Below are positions 17,669-27,546 of a DNA stretch of 43,753 bases, piece by piece. The position numbers were made by a program, and so were the translations under genes. This DNA is from Candidatus Bacteroides merdigallinarum. Its GTDB lineage: Bacteria; Bacteroidota; Bacteroidia; Bacteroidales; Bacteroidaceae. How positions within the stretch are numbered: the stretch's first letter is position 1; each line of letters begins with the position of its first letter. The stretch is taken from the NCBI GenBank assembly GCA_019116285.1, contig DXBX01000090.1, positions 1 through 43,753 on the forward strand, read 5' to 3'. The notes under the pieces are model-generated. The model ran no database searches. It had not been told where the DNA came from and was given only the letters and a program-made list of their open reading frames with translations.

Positions 17669-19276
17669 ATGAAAAATATATCCAAACTTGTTTTAGGCAC
17701 ATGCTGCATGGCAACTTTGTCGCTGAACAGTTGCATCGAGGAGACATTTCCCACCAACGGGGCTACTACAGACCAATTGGGTTCCTCGGCCAAAGCCACG
17801 GAAGCCCTGCTGTGGGCTATGCCAGCGTTTGCCAATGATATAGAGACGGTGGTGGGCAACCACTGGGAATGGGGATATGGCTCGCAGATGCATATCCGCG
17901 ATGTGATGACCGGAGACTTGGCTGTACCTTCCAGTCCTTACTCCCTTTGGTATGACTCTTGGTATAACAACAGCGGCATCGGCCCCAACACATCGGCCAG
18001 CCAGTTTATTTGGAACTACTATTGGAAGTTTGTACAGACCACGAACAACCTGATCAGTGCTGTCAATCCGGAAGCAGCCTCCGATACGCAGTTGGGATAT
18101 TTGGGGGCAGGCTATGGCTTCCGCGCCATGATTTATCTGGACATGGCTCAATCTTTCGAGTTCCTAGAGAATGACGCGATTTCATCCCTCAATGCCAGCG
18201 GCAATGACGTGAAAGGACTTACGGTGCCCATTGTCACCGAAACCACTACGGAAGAGACAGCACGGAATAATCCCCGCGCCACTCGCGAGCAAATGGCGGA
18301 GTTCATCTTGTCTGACCTGAACAAGGCGGAAGAATACATTGTGCATTTGGACATCGCGACCAAAACGCTACCGCACCTGGATGCCGTGTATGGTCTAAAA
18401 GCCCGTTATTACATGTGGCTGGGTGACTATGCCAATGCCAGGGATTATGCCCGCCGAGCTATCAACGAGTCTTCGTCCGACCCGATGACCGAGAGCGAAT
18501 GGCTGGATCCCGTAACAGGTTTCAACCAGTTGGATTATTGGATGTGGGGTTCGCAACTCCAGGCAGAGGATGCCGCCGTACAATCAGGTTTGCTAAACTG
18601 GACCTCCTTCATGTCAGTGGAGGCTCAGTATGGTTATGCTTGGGCTGAAGGACTCGGTATGATGAACATGATTGATGCCAGCCTATACAATCAGATTGCC
18701 GACACGGATTTCCGCAAGCTGGCGTGGAAAGCACCCAAAGGTAGTGCCTTGGAAGGGCAGACCGTGTTTATTATTCCGGGACAGGCCGACTTGGTGCCGG
18801 ATTATACCAGCGTGAAATTCCGTCCGGCTCAAGGAAACACGAGCGACTTTACTGTAGGCTCGGCTTCGGCTTATCCTTTCATGCGTGTAGAGGAAATGTA
18901 TTTCATCGAAGCGGAAGCAGCCGCACACCTGAATGCCGGCGAGGGCAAGACGCTACTAGAGAATTTCATGCAGACGTACCGCGATCCTGCTTACGTGTGC
19001 AACAATCCTGATGTGGTGTCGGAAGTATTGCTGCAGAAACGTATAGAACTGTGGGGCGAAGGCACGACGTTTTATGACATCAAGCGTCTGAACCTTTCCG
19101 TGACGCGCGGATATTCCGGCACGAACTGGACGGATGCCGCCCGGTTCAATACCAACGGGCGCCCGGCGTGGATGAACTTCAGCATCGTCATCACGGAGGA
19201 AAACAACAATGAAGCTTTGCGCGGCTGGGAGAATCCGGATCCCTCCGGCTGCTATGAACCTTGGTTGGGAGAATAA
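17669..19276 (+). CDS. SusD/RagB-family lipoprotein of cassette 1
   Basis: A 535-residue SusD homologue. The signal peptide ends in the lipobox LNSC (Cys about residue 22), followed by IEETFPTNGATTDQLGSSAKATEALL, close to the start of the cassette 2 protein. SusD features include the helical repeat GFRAMIYLDMAQSFEF, the motif RATREQMAEFILSDLNKAEEYI, and the C-terminal MRVEEMYFIEAEAAAHLNAGEG and KRIELWGEGTTFYDIKRLNL. It begins 22 bp after the silent susC body and has its own start and lipobox, so it lacks only transcription. Its product should bind the substrate delivered to the cassette 1 SusC. This cassette has no third lipoprotein gene; a terminator follows directly. Confidence 0.93.
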   Translation: MKNISKLVLGTCCMATLSLNSCIEETFPTNGATTDQLGSSAKATEALLWAMPAFANDIETVVGNHWEWGYGSQMHIRDVMTGDLAVPSSPYSLWYDSWYNNSGIGPNTSASQFIWNYYWKFVQTTNNLISAVNPEAASDTQLGYLGAGYGFRAMIYLDMAQSFEFLENDAISSLNASGNDVKGLTVPIVTETTTEETARNNPRATREQMAEFILSDLNKAEEYIVHLDIATKTLPHLDAVYGLKARYYMWLGDYANARDYARRAINESSSDPMTESEWLDPVTGFNQLDYWMWGSQLQAEDAAVQSGLLNWTSFMSVEAQYGYAWAEGLGMMNMIDASLYNQIADTDFRKLAWKAPKGSALEGQTVFIIPGQADLVPDYTSVKFRPAQGNTSDFTVGSASAYPFMRVEEMYFIEAEAAAHLNAGEGKTLLENFMQTYRDPAYVCNNPDVVSEVLLQKRIELWGEGTTFYDIKRLNLSVTRGYSGTNWTDAARFNTNGRPAWMNFSIVITEENNNEALRGWENPDPSGCYEPWLGE

Positions 19277-19299
19277 CCTATATATTGCCTGTAATGAGA

Positions 19300-19337
19300 A
19301 GAGAGCACGTCATGTCAAGCGTGCTCTCTGTCTTTTT
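19300..19337 (+). terminator. Terminator of cassette 1
   Basis: AGAGAGCACG (19300-19309) pairs perfectly with CGTGCTCTCT (19320-19329), followed by GTCTTTTTA. It closes the susC-susD unit and separates it from the ATPase gene. Confidence 0.85.
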
Positions 19338-19402
19338 ATCTTCATGTGCTTGCCTTTCTCATGTTTTTTGCTATTCCTGAATCTTTTTATTGAAATAATC
19401 CG

Positions 19403-19410
19403 TATATTTG
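19403..19410 (+). promoter_or_regulatory. -7 promoter box of the ATPase gene
   Basis: TATATTTG matches the Bacteroidetes -7 consensus and is followed by CAAC, as in the susC promoter. No clear -33 box. It lies 68 bp before the ATPase ATG and downstream of the cassette terminator, so the ATPase is probably transcribed independently. Confidence 0.55.
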
Positions 19411-19477
19411 CAACGCAACAAATGTTACTGTAACGGTTATGCCTTAATTAACCATATTATAATCAAGCGAATGTAGT

Positions 19478-20803
19478 ATGAAGTTCTATGATAGACAATA
19501 TGAATTAGCCGAATTGAAGCGGGTAAAAAAGATTGCGTTCAGCGAGTTCTCACGAATGACAGTAGTGACAGGGCGTCGCCGTATTGGAAAGACTAGCCTT
19601 CTACTGAAATCCGTAGAAGGGGAAAAGACGGCTTATTTCTTTGTCAGTCGTAAGAATGAAGCACTGCTCTGCCATGATTTTGTAGAAGAACTGGAATATG
19701 CGTTGGGTATCAAAGTTCCAGGCACATACACAGACTTCCGTTCGTTGTTTTATTTCATTATGGATTTATCCACGCGCCAGTCTTTCAACTTGATCATAGA
19801 TGAATTTCAGAATTTCCAATACGTCAATCCTTCCATTTTCGGGGATATCCAGCATTATTGGGACCGCTTCAGGCGAGCCGGGCATCTCAACCTGATGGTC
19901 AGCGGTTCGGTGGCATCCATGATGGAAAAGATTTTCCGGGACAAGAAGGAGCCGTTGTTCGGTCGGGCAGATGCCTTGATACGTCTGGAAGCCTTTCCTG
20001 TATCCACGCTCAAAGAAATTATAAGGGATTATGCATCCGATTATACAGCAGACGATTTGCTGGCTCTTTATGCCTTTACCGGCGGTGTGCCTAAGTACGT
20101 GGAGCAGTTCGTGGATGCACAAGCGTTGGATGTGCAGTCTATGATAACTTTTATGGCACGCGAGGATTCTCTTTTTATAGATGAGGGAAGGATGCACTTG
20201 ATGGAAGAATTCGGGAAAGAATATGGCAACTACTTCTCCATCCTGGCCCTCCTTTCTTCGGGGCAGACGGAACGCAACAAACTGAACTCGATGATGCAAA
20301 TGGAAATCGGCGGTTATTTGGGCAAATTAGAGAACGATTATCATATTATAGCGCGGAGACGTCCGATACTGAGCAAGGATAGTGCAAGGAATGTCCGCTA
20401 TTACATCTGCGACAAGTTCCTGAATTTTTGGTTTCGCTATTTCTACAATTACCGCGTGCTGATTGAATCCAAGAACTTGAATGCCTTGCGGGAAAGAATC
20501 CGTATGGATTACCCGACTTTCTCCGGCATTATGCTGGAGGATTTCTTCAAGGATGAACTGCGAGAAAGCGGCAAATTCTCCCAAATAGGAAGTTGGTGGA
20601 ATATGGCAAAGGGCAACTATGAAGTGGATATCGTGGCTCTTTACCTGGAGAAGAAGCGGGCTTTGATAGCCGAAGTGAAACGACAGAAAAAGAACTTTAA
20701 GCCCGAAGCATTCCACGAAAAGGTCAGCTATCTGCAAACAGCCTTATTGCACGGATATGAGATAGAACCTATCTGCCTGACGCTGGAGGATATTGCCTTG
20801 TAA
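19478..20803 (+). CDS. AAA-family ATPase with C-terminal DUF234 nuclease-like domain
   Basis: A 441-residue protein of the archaeal-type ATPase_2/DUF234 family. Walker A is GRRRIGKT (residues 32-39) and Walker B is NLIIDEFQNF (about 105-113). A sensor-like LMVSGS follows, then a winged-helix-like middle (about 245-310). The C-terminal DUF234 part contains YEVDIVAL and IAEVKRQ, the D...ExK arrangement of PD-(D/E)XK-fold nucleases. No membrane segment. The cellular function of this family is not established; many members sit in mobile or variable regions. It has its own promoter and lies inside the DNA that would be inverted or deleted by recombination between shufflon cores. Fragments of a very similar gene are present at 27020-27383. 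Confidence 0.85.
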   Translation: MKFYDRQYELAELKRVKKIAFSEFSRMTVVTGRRRIGKTSLLLKSVEGEKTAYFFVSRKNEALLCHDFVEELEYALGIKVPGTYTDFRSLFYFIMDLSTRQSFNLIIDEFQNFQYVNPSIFGDIQHYWDRFRRAGHLNLMVSGSVASMMEKIFRDKKEPLFGRADALIRLEAFPVSTLKEIIRDYASDYTADDLLALYAFTGGVPKYVEQFVDAQALDVQSMITFMAREDSLFIDEGRMHLMEEFGKEYGNYFSILALLSSGQTERNKLNSMMQMEIGGYLGKLENDYHIIARRRPILSKDSARNVRYYICDKFLNFWFRYFYNYRVLIESKNLNALRERIRMDYPTFSGIMLEDFFKDELRESGKFSQIGSWWNMAKGNYEVDIVALYLEKKRALIAEVKRQKKNFKPEAFHEKVSYLQTALLHGYEIEPICLTLEDIAL

Positions 20804-20945
20804 AGACAGATCAAGAGCAAATTTTCTTACATTTCTATTTGGGTTTCGCCCTCCCATATCCACAGTTGTTCTTCCGGCTTATTGTATTTGAATTAAAATC
20901 CCGGCCATCCTGTAATTCCCTTACTATCATATCCTGCGCTGAATA

Positions 20946-21080
20946 GGTAGAAAACAGGTATCACGAATAAACTCCTTTCTTTTACATTATCAGTTGAATA
21001 TAAGCACTTTATAACAGGAACGGGTAGAAAACAGGTAGAAAACGCCTCGCGGTAATACCTTATAATCATCTGGAAATCAA
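20946..21080 (+). repeat. Accessory-site region of cassette 2
   Basis: GGTAGAAAACAGGTA at 20946-20960 and again at 21023-21037, 77 bp apart, then CTGGAAATCAA at 21070. The second repeat starts 125 bp before the core at 21148. The gap 20804-21147 contains this region and no gene. Confidence 0.72.
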
Positions 21081-21147
21081 CGTACCAAATAAGAAATACA
21101 GAGTTCTAATGATATTGTAATTGTTTGATATTCAAAGGGAAATAACC

Positions 21148-21166
21148 TACCAAGTTCCGCGGGAAC
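21148..21166 (+). repeat. Shufflon recombination core, silent cassette 2
   Basis: TACCAAGTTCCGCGGGAAC, same orientation as the cores of cassettes 1 and 3 and opposite to the expressed one. Identity with the expressed site extends nine further bases (GCTGGTTAT). Confidence 0.9.
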
Positions 21167-24100
21167 GCTGGTTATCTCTTACGTAGGTATGCACACGGAA
21201 GAGATTGAAATTCAGTCGAATATGACGGTCAGAATGAAAACTAACGCGGAATTGCTGGACGAGGTAATGGTTGTTGCCTTCGGTACTGCCAAGAAATCGG
21301 CCTTTACGGGTTCAGCTACAGTGGTGGACAACGAAAAGATACAGCAGTCGCAGGTGACGAGCGTCACAAGTGCCTTGGCCGGTGCTGCTCCGGGTGTCAC
21401 ACTGACTTCTGACAGTGGTGATCCCAGTTCTTCGCCCACCCTCCGCATCCGTGGTATCAGCTCTATTACTGCCGGTAATGACCCGTTGATCATCGTAGAT
21501 GGTGCACCTTATAGTGGCGATTTAGGCAATTTGAATCCTAATGACGTGGAATCCATGACAGTGCTGAAAGATGCCGCTTCTAATGCACTTTATGGTGCAC
21601 GTGGTGCCAATGGTGTAGTCATCATCACGACTAAGAATGCCAACAAAAATGGTGAAGCCAAGGTGACGTTTGATGCCAAATGGGGTGCCAATACACGTGC
21701 TTTACAGAACTATGATGTCATCACTGATCCGGGACAGTACTATGAGCAGCACTACAAGGCCATGACGAATTATTATGTGAATGTCATGGGTATGACTCCG
21801 CAACAGGCTTGGGTTACAGCCAACAATAACATCGGCGGCCCTCAAGGTAATGGAGGCTTGGGCTATATGATATATAATGTGCCCGAAGGTCAGTTCCTGA
21901 TTGGCCAAAACGGTAAGTTGAATCCCAACGCCACACTGGGTAATATCGTCAACTACAATGGGGTGGATTATTTGCTGATGCCGGATGATTGGGAAGAATT
22001 GGGTACTCGCACCGGTTTGCGCCAAGAATATAATTTCTCAATCAATGCTGGTACGGACAAATCTTCATTCTATGTATCACTGGGTTATTTGAGCAATGAA
22101 GGTATCACGGAAAACTCAGATATGAAACGTCTGACTGCCCGCTTGAAAGGAGACTATCAAGTAAAACCTTGGCTGAAGGTAGGTGCTAATATGTCCTATG
22201 CCCGCTTTGAGCACAACTCCTTGGGAGATAACGGTGCCAGCAACTCTGTAGGCAACATTTGGGCATTTACTTCCTTGATGGCTCCCATTTACCCGCTTTA
22301 TCTTCGCAATGCGGACGGCAGCTTCATGAAGGACAGCAACGGATTTGATATGATGGACTACGGCAACGGCATGAACGCCGGTTTGACACGCCCGTTCATC
22401 AGCGATGCCAACCCCATCAAGGACAACAAACTGAATACCCGCAACTCAGAAGGAAATGCTTTGACTGCCAACGGTTTCATTGATATTACTCCCATTGAAG
22501 GTCTGAAGATTACATTTAACGGTGCATTCAACCTGGACGAAACACGCCACACCACCGTATTGAATCCTTATTACGGCCAGTGGGACGGAGATACAGGCGG
22601 TCAGGTAAGCAAGGAACACAGTCGTACCTACGACTACAACCTGCAACAGTTGATTTCGTATGCTAATCACATCGGTGAACATAATTTCGATATCTTGCTG
22701 GGACACGAGTATTATGACTACCGCTATTATTATTTGGGAGCCAGCCGTCAGAAAATGTTCTCGCAAGACAATCAGGAACTGAGCGGTGCCATCAATGACA
22801 TCCAGGCTTCATCTTCCTACAAGCAGCGGAACAATCAGGAAGGCTACTTCGGACGCCTGCAATATAATTATGACGAACGTATTTTTGCTTCGGCTTCCGT
22901 ACGCCGCGATGCTTCTTCACGTTTCCACCCGGATTATCGTTGGGGTACCTTCTGGTCGGTGGGTGCTGCCTGGCTTATCAATAAGGAAAGCTGGTTCACA
23001 GCCCCTTGGATACAGGAATTGAAAATCAAGGCTTCCGTAGGTTCGCAGGGTAATAATAACATTGGTGACTACATGTACACAGATTTGTTCTACATCGTCA
23101 ACTCCAACGGAGAATTGGGTACCCAATTTGCCAGCAAAGGAACAAGGGACATCACGTGGGAAAACAACCGTAACATCAATGTCGGTGCCGAGTTCCAATT
23201 GTTCGATCGCATCACTGGTAGCATTGAGTACTACCACCGTAAAACTACTGACATGTTGTTCTCCTTCAGCGTGGCTCCCTCGTTGGGCTATGACAGCTAC
23301 ATGGATAACGTGGGCGATATGGTGAACAGCGGCGTGGAAATCAACTTGGGTGTAAATATTTTCAAGAAGCGAAACTTCGAGTGGGATGTCAATCTGAACC
23401 TCTCCACGCTGAAGAACAAGATTACGATGTTGGACCCCGACAAAAAAACCAGCACAGAATATACGGCAAATGGGAAAGCTTATTCCGGCTATACGAACGG
23501 CAGCTTCTTCATTGGCGAAGATCTCTCCATGTTTACTTGGCGTCTGAAGGAATATGCCGGCGTAGACCCCGATACGGGCGAATCCTTATGGTATAAGAAC
23601 GTAACGGACGAGAGCGGCGCCATCGTTGGCCGTGAAACAACCAATCAGTGGGGCGAAGCCGATTACTATATCACGGAAGAGACTACGCTTCCGAAAGTGT
23701 ACGGTGGTTTTGGTACCTCGCTGAAGGTGTATGGCGTGGACTTTGCCATCAACTTCACCTACCAACTGGGTGGCAAGCAGTATGATGGAGGCTATGCATC
23801 TTTCATGAGTTCGCCTTCCGGAAGCACGGGTTATAACTTCCACAAAGACCTGTTGAATGCCTGGACACCGGAGAATCCGAACAGCAACATTCCACGCTTC
23901 CAGTTGAACGACAGCTACACGGCCGGTACGTCTACACGCTTCTTGACGAGTGCCAGCTATTTGAATATCCAGAACATCAACGTGGGCTATACGCTGCCCA
24001 CCAAATGGACAAAGAAACTGGCTATCGAATCGCTGCGCCTCTATATGTCTGCAGAGAATGTGTTCTACTGGTCCAAGCGTAAAGGTTTCGATCCGCGCCA

Positions 24101-24179
24101 GACTTTCAGTGGTTCAACGAATTCCACCTATTACTCGCCGATGCGTACGATTTCCGGCGGTGTAACATTTACATTCTAA
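21150..24179 (+). CDS. Silent SusC body, cassette 2 (no start codon, signal peptide or promoter)
   Basis: An intact 1009-codon frame starting in the recombination core (PSSAGTLVISYVGMHTEE) and ending GGVTFTF. The plug signature DAASNALYGARGANGVVIITTK and the full barrel are present. The first ATG (21189) is internal to the N-terminal domain and gives no export signal. Inversion at the core would restore a 1075-residue SusC. Protein sequence is similar to cassette 1 throughout (for example SSITAGNDPLIIVDG near the start and SKRKG.DPRQ near the end), so these two probably arose by duplication. The bases next to the core are more like the expressed gene than are those of cassettes 1 and 3, a possible trace of past exchange. 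Confidence 0.9.
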   Translation, partial: PSSAGTLVISYVGMHTEEIEIQSNMTVRMKTNAELLDEVMVVAFGTAKKSAFTGSATVVDNEKIQQSQVTSVTSALAGAAPGVTLTSDSGDPSSSPTLRIRGISSITAGNDPLIIVDGAPYSGDLGNLNPNDVESMTVLKDAASNALYGARGANGVVIITTKNANKNGEAKVTFDAKWGANTRALQNYDVITDPGQYYEQHYKAMTNYYVNVMGMTPQQAWVTANNNIGGPQGNGGLGYMIYNVPEGQFLIGQNGKLNPNATLGNIVNYNGVDYLLMPDDWEELGTRTGLRQEYNFSINAGTDKSSFYVSLGYLSNEGITENSDMKRLTARLKGDYQVKPWLKVGANMSYARFEHNSLGDNGASNSVGNIWAFTSLMAPIYPLYLRNADGSFMKDSNGFDMMDYGNGMNAGLTRPFISDANPIKDNKLNTRNSEGNALTANGFIDITPIEGLKITFNGAFNLDETRHTTVLNPYYGQWDGDTGGQVSKEHSRTYDYNLQQLISYANHIGEHNFDILLGHEYYDYRYYYLGASRQKMFSQDNQELSGAINDIQASSSYKQRNNQEGYFGRLQYNYDERIFASASVRRDASSRFHPDYRWGTFWSVGAAWLINKESWFTAPWIQELKIKASVGSQGNNNIGDYMYTDLFYIVNSNGELGTQFASKGTRDITWENNRNINVGAEFQLFDRITGSIEYYHRKTTDMLFSFSVAPSLGYDSYMDNVGDMVNSGVEINLGVNIFKKRNFEWDVNLNLSTLKNKITMLDPDKKTSTEYTANGKAYSGYTNGSFFIGEDLSMFTWRLKEYAGVDPDTGESLWYKNVTDESGAIVGRETTNQWGEADYYITEETTLPKVYGGFGTSLKVYGVDFAINFTYQLGGKQYDGGYASFMSSPSGSTGYNFHKDLLNAWTPENPNSNIPRFQLNDSYTAGTSTRFLTSASYLNIQNINVGYTLPTKWTKKLAIESLRLYMSAENVFYWSKRKGFDPRQTFSGSTNSTYYSPMRTISGGVTFTF

Positions 24180-24203
24180 CTCAAAAGTTAAAAAGAATTC
24201 TAT

Positions 24204-25841
24204 ATGAAGAAGAACAGTATACTCAAATTGTTTGCAGCCGCAGTCGTGTCGGCCCCGATACTGACCGGCTGTATCGAAGAGACTTTCCACGAAAGTGGTT
24301 CAGCCACTTCCGAACAGATAGGTGCCTCCGCCACGGCCTTGGAAGCCAGTGTCAACGGTATCCCCTCGCAGATGGTACAGGCTTATTTGGTCGGCAAAGG
24401 TACGCGACTCAATGAAACAGACTTGGCTTATCCCGGTCTGATGTTGGTGCAAAGTAACTTGTTGGGAGACATTGTACCAGCCGATTATGGCTACAATTGG
24501 TGGTGGAGCTATAACGGTGACTACAACATGGGTAACAACACCTACTACTCCTACCTGCCTTGGTTCACGTGTTACCAGTTCATTAAATCGGCCAATGATG
24601 TAATTGCATCTGTGGATATCAATGCGGAAGGCATCAGTTCAGAAATGAAAGGCTATGCCGGCATTGCCTATGCCACCCGTGCCTTCGCTTATTATCACCT
24701 GATTCTGCTCTACGAGCCGATGGATAATATTTATACGGATTGCAGCAACGTGCTTGGTCTGACCGCCCCCATCGTTCGGGAAACCACAACAAATGATGAA
24801 GCGAAGAATAATCCGCGCGCTACTCACGATGAGATGGTATCCTTCATCCTGTCCGATTTGGACATCGCGGAAAATGCCTTTGCAAACTTCACGCCTTCCG
24901 AGAAGACCTTCCCCGGACTTGCTGCGGTTTATGGCATGAAAGCTAGGGTGTACATGTGGGATGAGGATTATGCCAACGCAGCCGACTATGCCCGCCGTGC
25001 CATTGATACTTGCGGTGGCCAGCCCATGACGGCATCCGAATGGCTCAATCCGACTACGGCCTTCAACACGGCTACTTCCGGTTGGATTTGGTATCTGCAT
25101 CCAACTCCCGACAATATGGGTAATTTGGCCAACTTCATCGGCCACATTGCCAGTGAGAACTCTTGGGGGTATGCCGAATTATACATGCCTATGATTAACC
25201 GCTCGCTTTACGATGAGATTGCCTACACGGATTTCCGCAAGCAGGCTTGGCTGGATCCGGATCGTAGTGCTTTCGACTACCAGCTCTTGCGGACGGATGC
25301 AGACTGGCATAACAACGCACCGGACTACCTGTCGCTGAAGTTCCGCTGCAGTGCAGGTAATACAGGCCAATACACCATCGGTGCCGAAGCAGATATTCCT
25401 GTTATGCGTGTAGAAGAGATGTATCTCATCGAAGCCGAAGCCATTGGTGCCAGCTAAGGAGTGGCTGCAGGTGTTGCCAAATTGAATTCTTTCATGCAAG
25501 GTTACCGTCAGCCGGACTATAATTTCAATACGTCTGATTTGCGCACCTTCCAGTTGGAAGTGCTCAAACAGATGCGCATCGAGTTCTGGGGCGAAGGCGT
25601 AGCTTTCCCCGCTGCCAAGCGTCTGAAGCCGGATATCATCCAGAATTATGATGGGACCAACTATGTGGATGACCACCTCAAAATCAATACAAGAGGAGGC
25701 AAGCCCAACTGGACACTGGTCATCCCTTATCAAGAGGTGGATGCCAATGTTGCCCTGCAAGGCATGAACAATCCGGATCCGACATCGGCTATTCCCGTGC
25801 GTCCCACTCCGATAGGTGAATTTGCCGCAGGTAACAACTAA
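24204..25841 (+). pseudogene. SusD-family lipoprotein of cassette 2, interrupted by one in-frame stop
   Basis: The frame opens with a lipoprotein signal ending LTGC and shares IEETF and SEQIGASATALEASV with the cassette 1 SusD. After 417 codons (EEMYLIEAEAIGAS) a TAA at 25455-25457 interrupts it; the same frame then continues for 126 codons (GVAAGVAKLNSFMQGYR ... MRIEFWGEGVAFPAAKRL) to the normal SusD C-terminus. Without the stop the product would be 545 residues. A single base change explains the break. The truncated protein would lack the conserved C-terminal quarter. A sequencing error cannot be excluded. Decay in a silent cassette is plausible because it is not under selection while off. 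Confidence 0.85.
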
Positions 25842-25919
25842 TCAGATACAGCGGATAACTGAATCAACTAACCTCCGACCGGTTTCCATACCGGTCGGAA
25901 TTAACAGAAAGAATAAAAT

Positions 25920-26918
25920 ATGAAAGCAATCAACAAATATTTCCTTATGATGCTGACAGGCAGTCTGATGACTTTTAGCGCCTGTTCAGACGATGAATGG
26001 GCACCGGGACCTCAAACCGACCCGTCTTGCATAGGTGCCTACTTCGTAGCAGGCGAAGGCCTGGATACAAGTGACAATTCCTACTATTATGAATTGGAAC
26101 CGGAAGCTGCCATGGAATTTACGCTGACAGTAGGACGTACCAATACGGACGGAGCGGCTACAGTTGGTATCGTGCCTTTAGTGAATACTGAAAATGTTTT
26201 CCAGATTCCCGAGAGTGTATCCTTTGAAGCCGGACAAGCAGAAACTACCATGACGGTCAGCTTCCCGAGTGCAGAAATCGGCATTGCCTATGAATTGGAA
26301 TTGGCTCTTGCCGAAGGAACATATGATGTTTACAATAGCCTGACAGCCATCAAGGCTGAAGTAATCCGCATCAAATGGAATGACATTGAAACTGCTATCT
26401 GCATAGACGGTCTGGTGCCTAATTTCTTTGCGGCTCCTTATCCGGATCCGTTTTATGTAGACGCAGAATATGCCAGTCTGCCCGGTGGTGTGGAACGTGT
26501 CCGCCTGACCAATCCTTACAAGCCGGCTACGGGAGTGGATGAGAACGGCATTGACATAGGCTATCCGAACAATGCAGAAGCAGATATGGTCAACAACAAT
26601 GTAACCATGCTCATCGAAATCAGTGGTGCCAAAGCCTCTATTGCAAATACTGCACTAGGTTTTGACTGGGGCTACGGAGAATTCTTTGCCGGCACGGTAG
26701 CCTCCAACCTCGGCCAATCGGAAGCCACTTATCCGTTGGGTGTTGTCACGAGAGATACAGAGGGTGCTTTGGAATCTATCATCTTCGGTGCCAATTCTAT
26801 GTATTCCGGTATGGCGAACTATCAAGATGGAGGTGCCTACCCGGCATCAAATCCCACCTGTTTCTTCTTCTCATTGGAGGCAATGACAGATTACCTGGAA
26901 GAAATCAGTGCTGAGTAA
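25920..26918 (+). CDS. SusE-position surface lipoprotein of cassette 2
   Basis: A 332-residue lipoprotein, signal peptide MKAINKYFLMMLTGSLMTFSAC with Cys about residue 22. The next region carries a beta-sandwich-like pattern (PESVSFEAGQAETTMTVSFP, about 98-117) also seen in the third gene of the expressed operon. It is the third gene of cassette 2, 78 bp after the susD stop. Probably helps bind substrate at the cell surface; no enzyme motif is seen. Frame is intact even though the preceding susD is broken. Confidence 0.8.
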   Translation: MKAINKYFLMMLTGSLMTFSACSDDEWAPGPQTDPSCIGAYFVAGEGLDTSDNSYYYELEPEAAMEFTLTVGRTNTDGAATVGIVPLVNTENVFQIPESVSFEAGQAETTMTVSFPSAEIGIAYELELALAEGTYDVYNSLTAIKAEVIRIKWNDIETAICIDGLVPNFFAAPYPDPFYVDAEYASLPGGVERVRLTNPYKPATGVDENGIDIGYPNNAEADMVNNNVTMLIEISGAKASIANTALGFDWGYGEFFAGTVASNLGQSEATYPLGVVTRDTEGALESIIFGANSMYSGMANYQDGGAYPASNPTCFFFSLEAMTDYLEEISAE

Positions 26919-27019
26919 TATACAAAATTTGAAATTCTGAAAAGGGAGCGTTGACTCTCCTTAAATCTTACTTTGTTGGCTCGTTCAAAATGGCAGTAAT
27001 GCTATCTTGAGCGAGCCAT

Positions 27020-27383
27020 TTCCATTCTGGCTCTCCTTTCTTCGAAACAGACGGAACGCAACAAACTAAACTCGATGATGCAAATGGAATCAGCGAGTAT
27101 TTGGGCTTCATACGCTTACTGTACAAAGGACGGGGTATATACTCTTTCATATCCATTACAATTGAAACTTTTGCAAGATTAGTGATTTTCTTCCAATACG
27201 ATGGACAAAAATAGGATTCCTCTCTCAGAGTTTTTTGCTATTCCCAAGTATTCTCAAAGAAATCATGAAGGATTATGCGTCCGATCATACAGCAGACGAT
27301 TTGCTCTGGCTCTTTATACTTATACCGGCGGTGTACCTAAGTACGCAGAGCTGTTCGTGGATGCACAAGCGTTGGATGTGCAG
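27020..27383 (+). pseudogene. Scrambled fragments of a DUF234-type ATPase gene
   Basis: 27020-27107 closely matches 20236-20325 of the intact ATPase (TTCTTCG...CAGACGGAACGCAACAAACT), and 27248-27383 matches about 20010-20142 (ACAGCAGACGATTTGCT, then GATGCACAAGCGTTGGATG). The two fragments are in the reverse of their gene order and carry frame changes, so this is debris from at least two rearrangements. A near repeat TATATACTGACTYTGC follows around 27470-27505. No intact coding sequence lies between 26919 and 27546. Confidence 0.8.
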
Positions 27384-27546
27384 CTGTCTAGTGAAATCAG
27401 GAAAAGACACATGATTTTAACCAGCTCTTACGCCGGCTAACCAAGATATACTTCATGGACGATTGAGTATATACTGACTCTGCCGATGAATATATACTGA
27501 CTTTGCTGGCGGAGATATGCTTCTACGACAAAGCCAGTACCGGTCA

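Noticed and set aside
26943..27017. Terminator after the cassette 2 lipoprotein (AAGGGAG...CTCTCCTT or GGCTCG...CGAGCC)
   Set aside because: Stems are short or widely spaced and not followed by a clear T tract, so no confident call was made.
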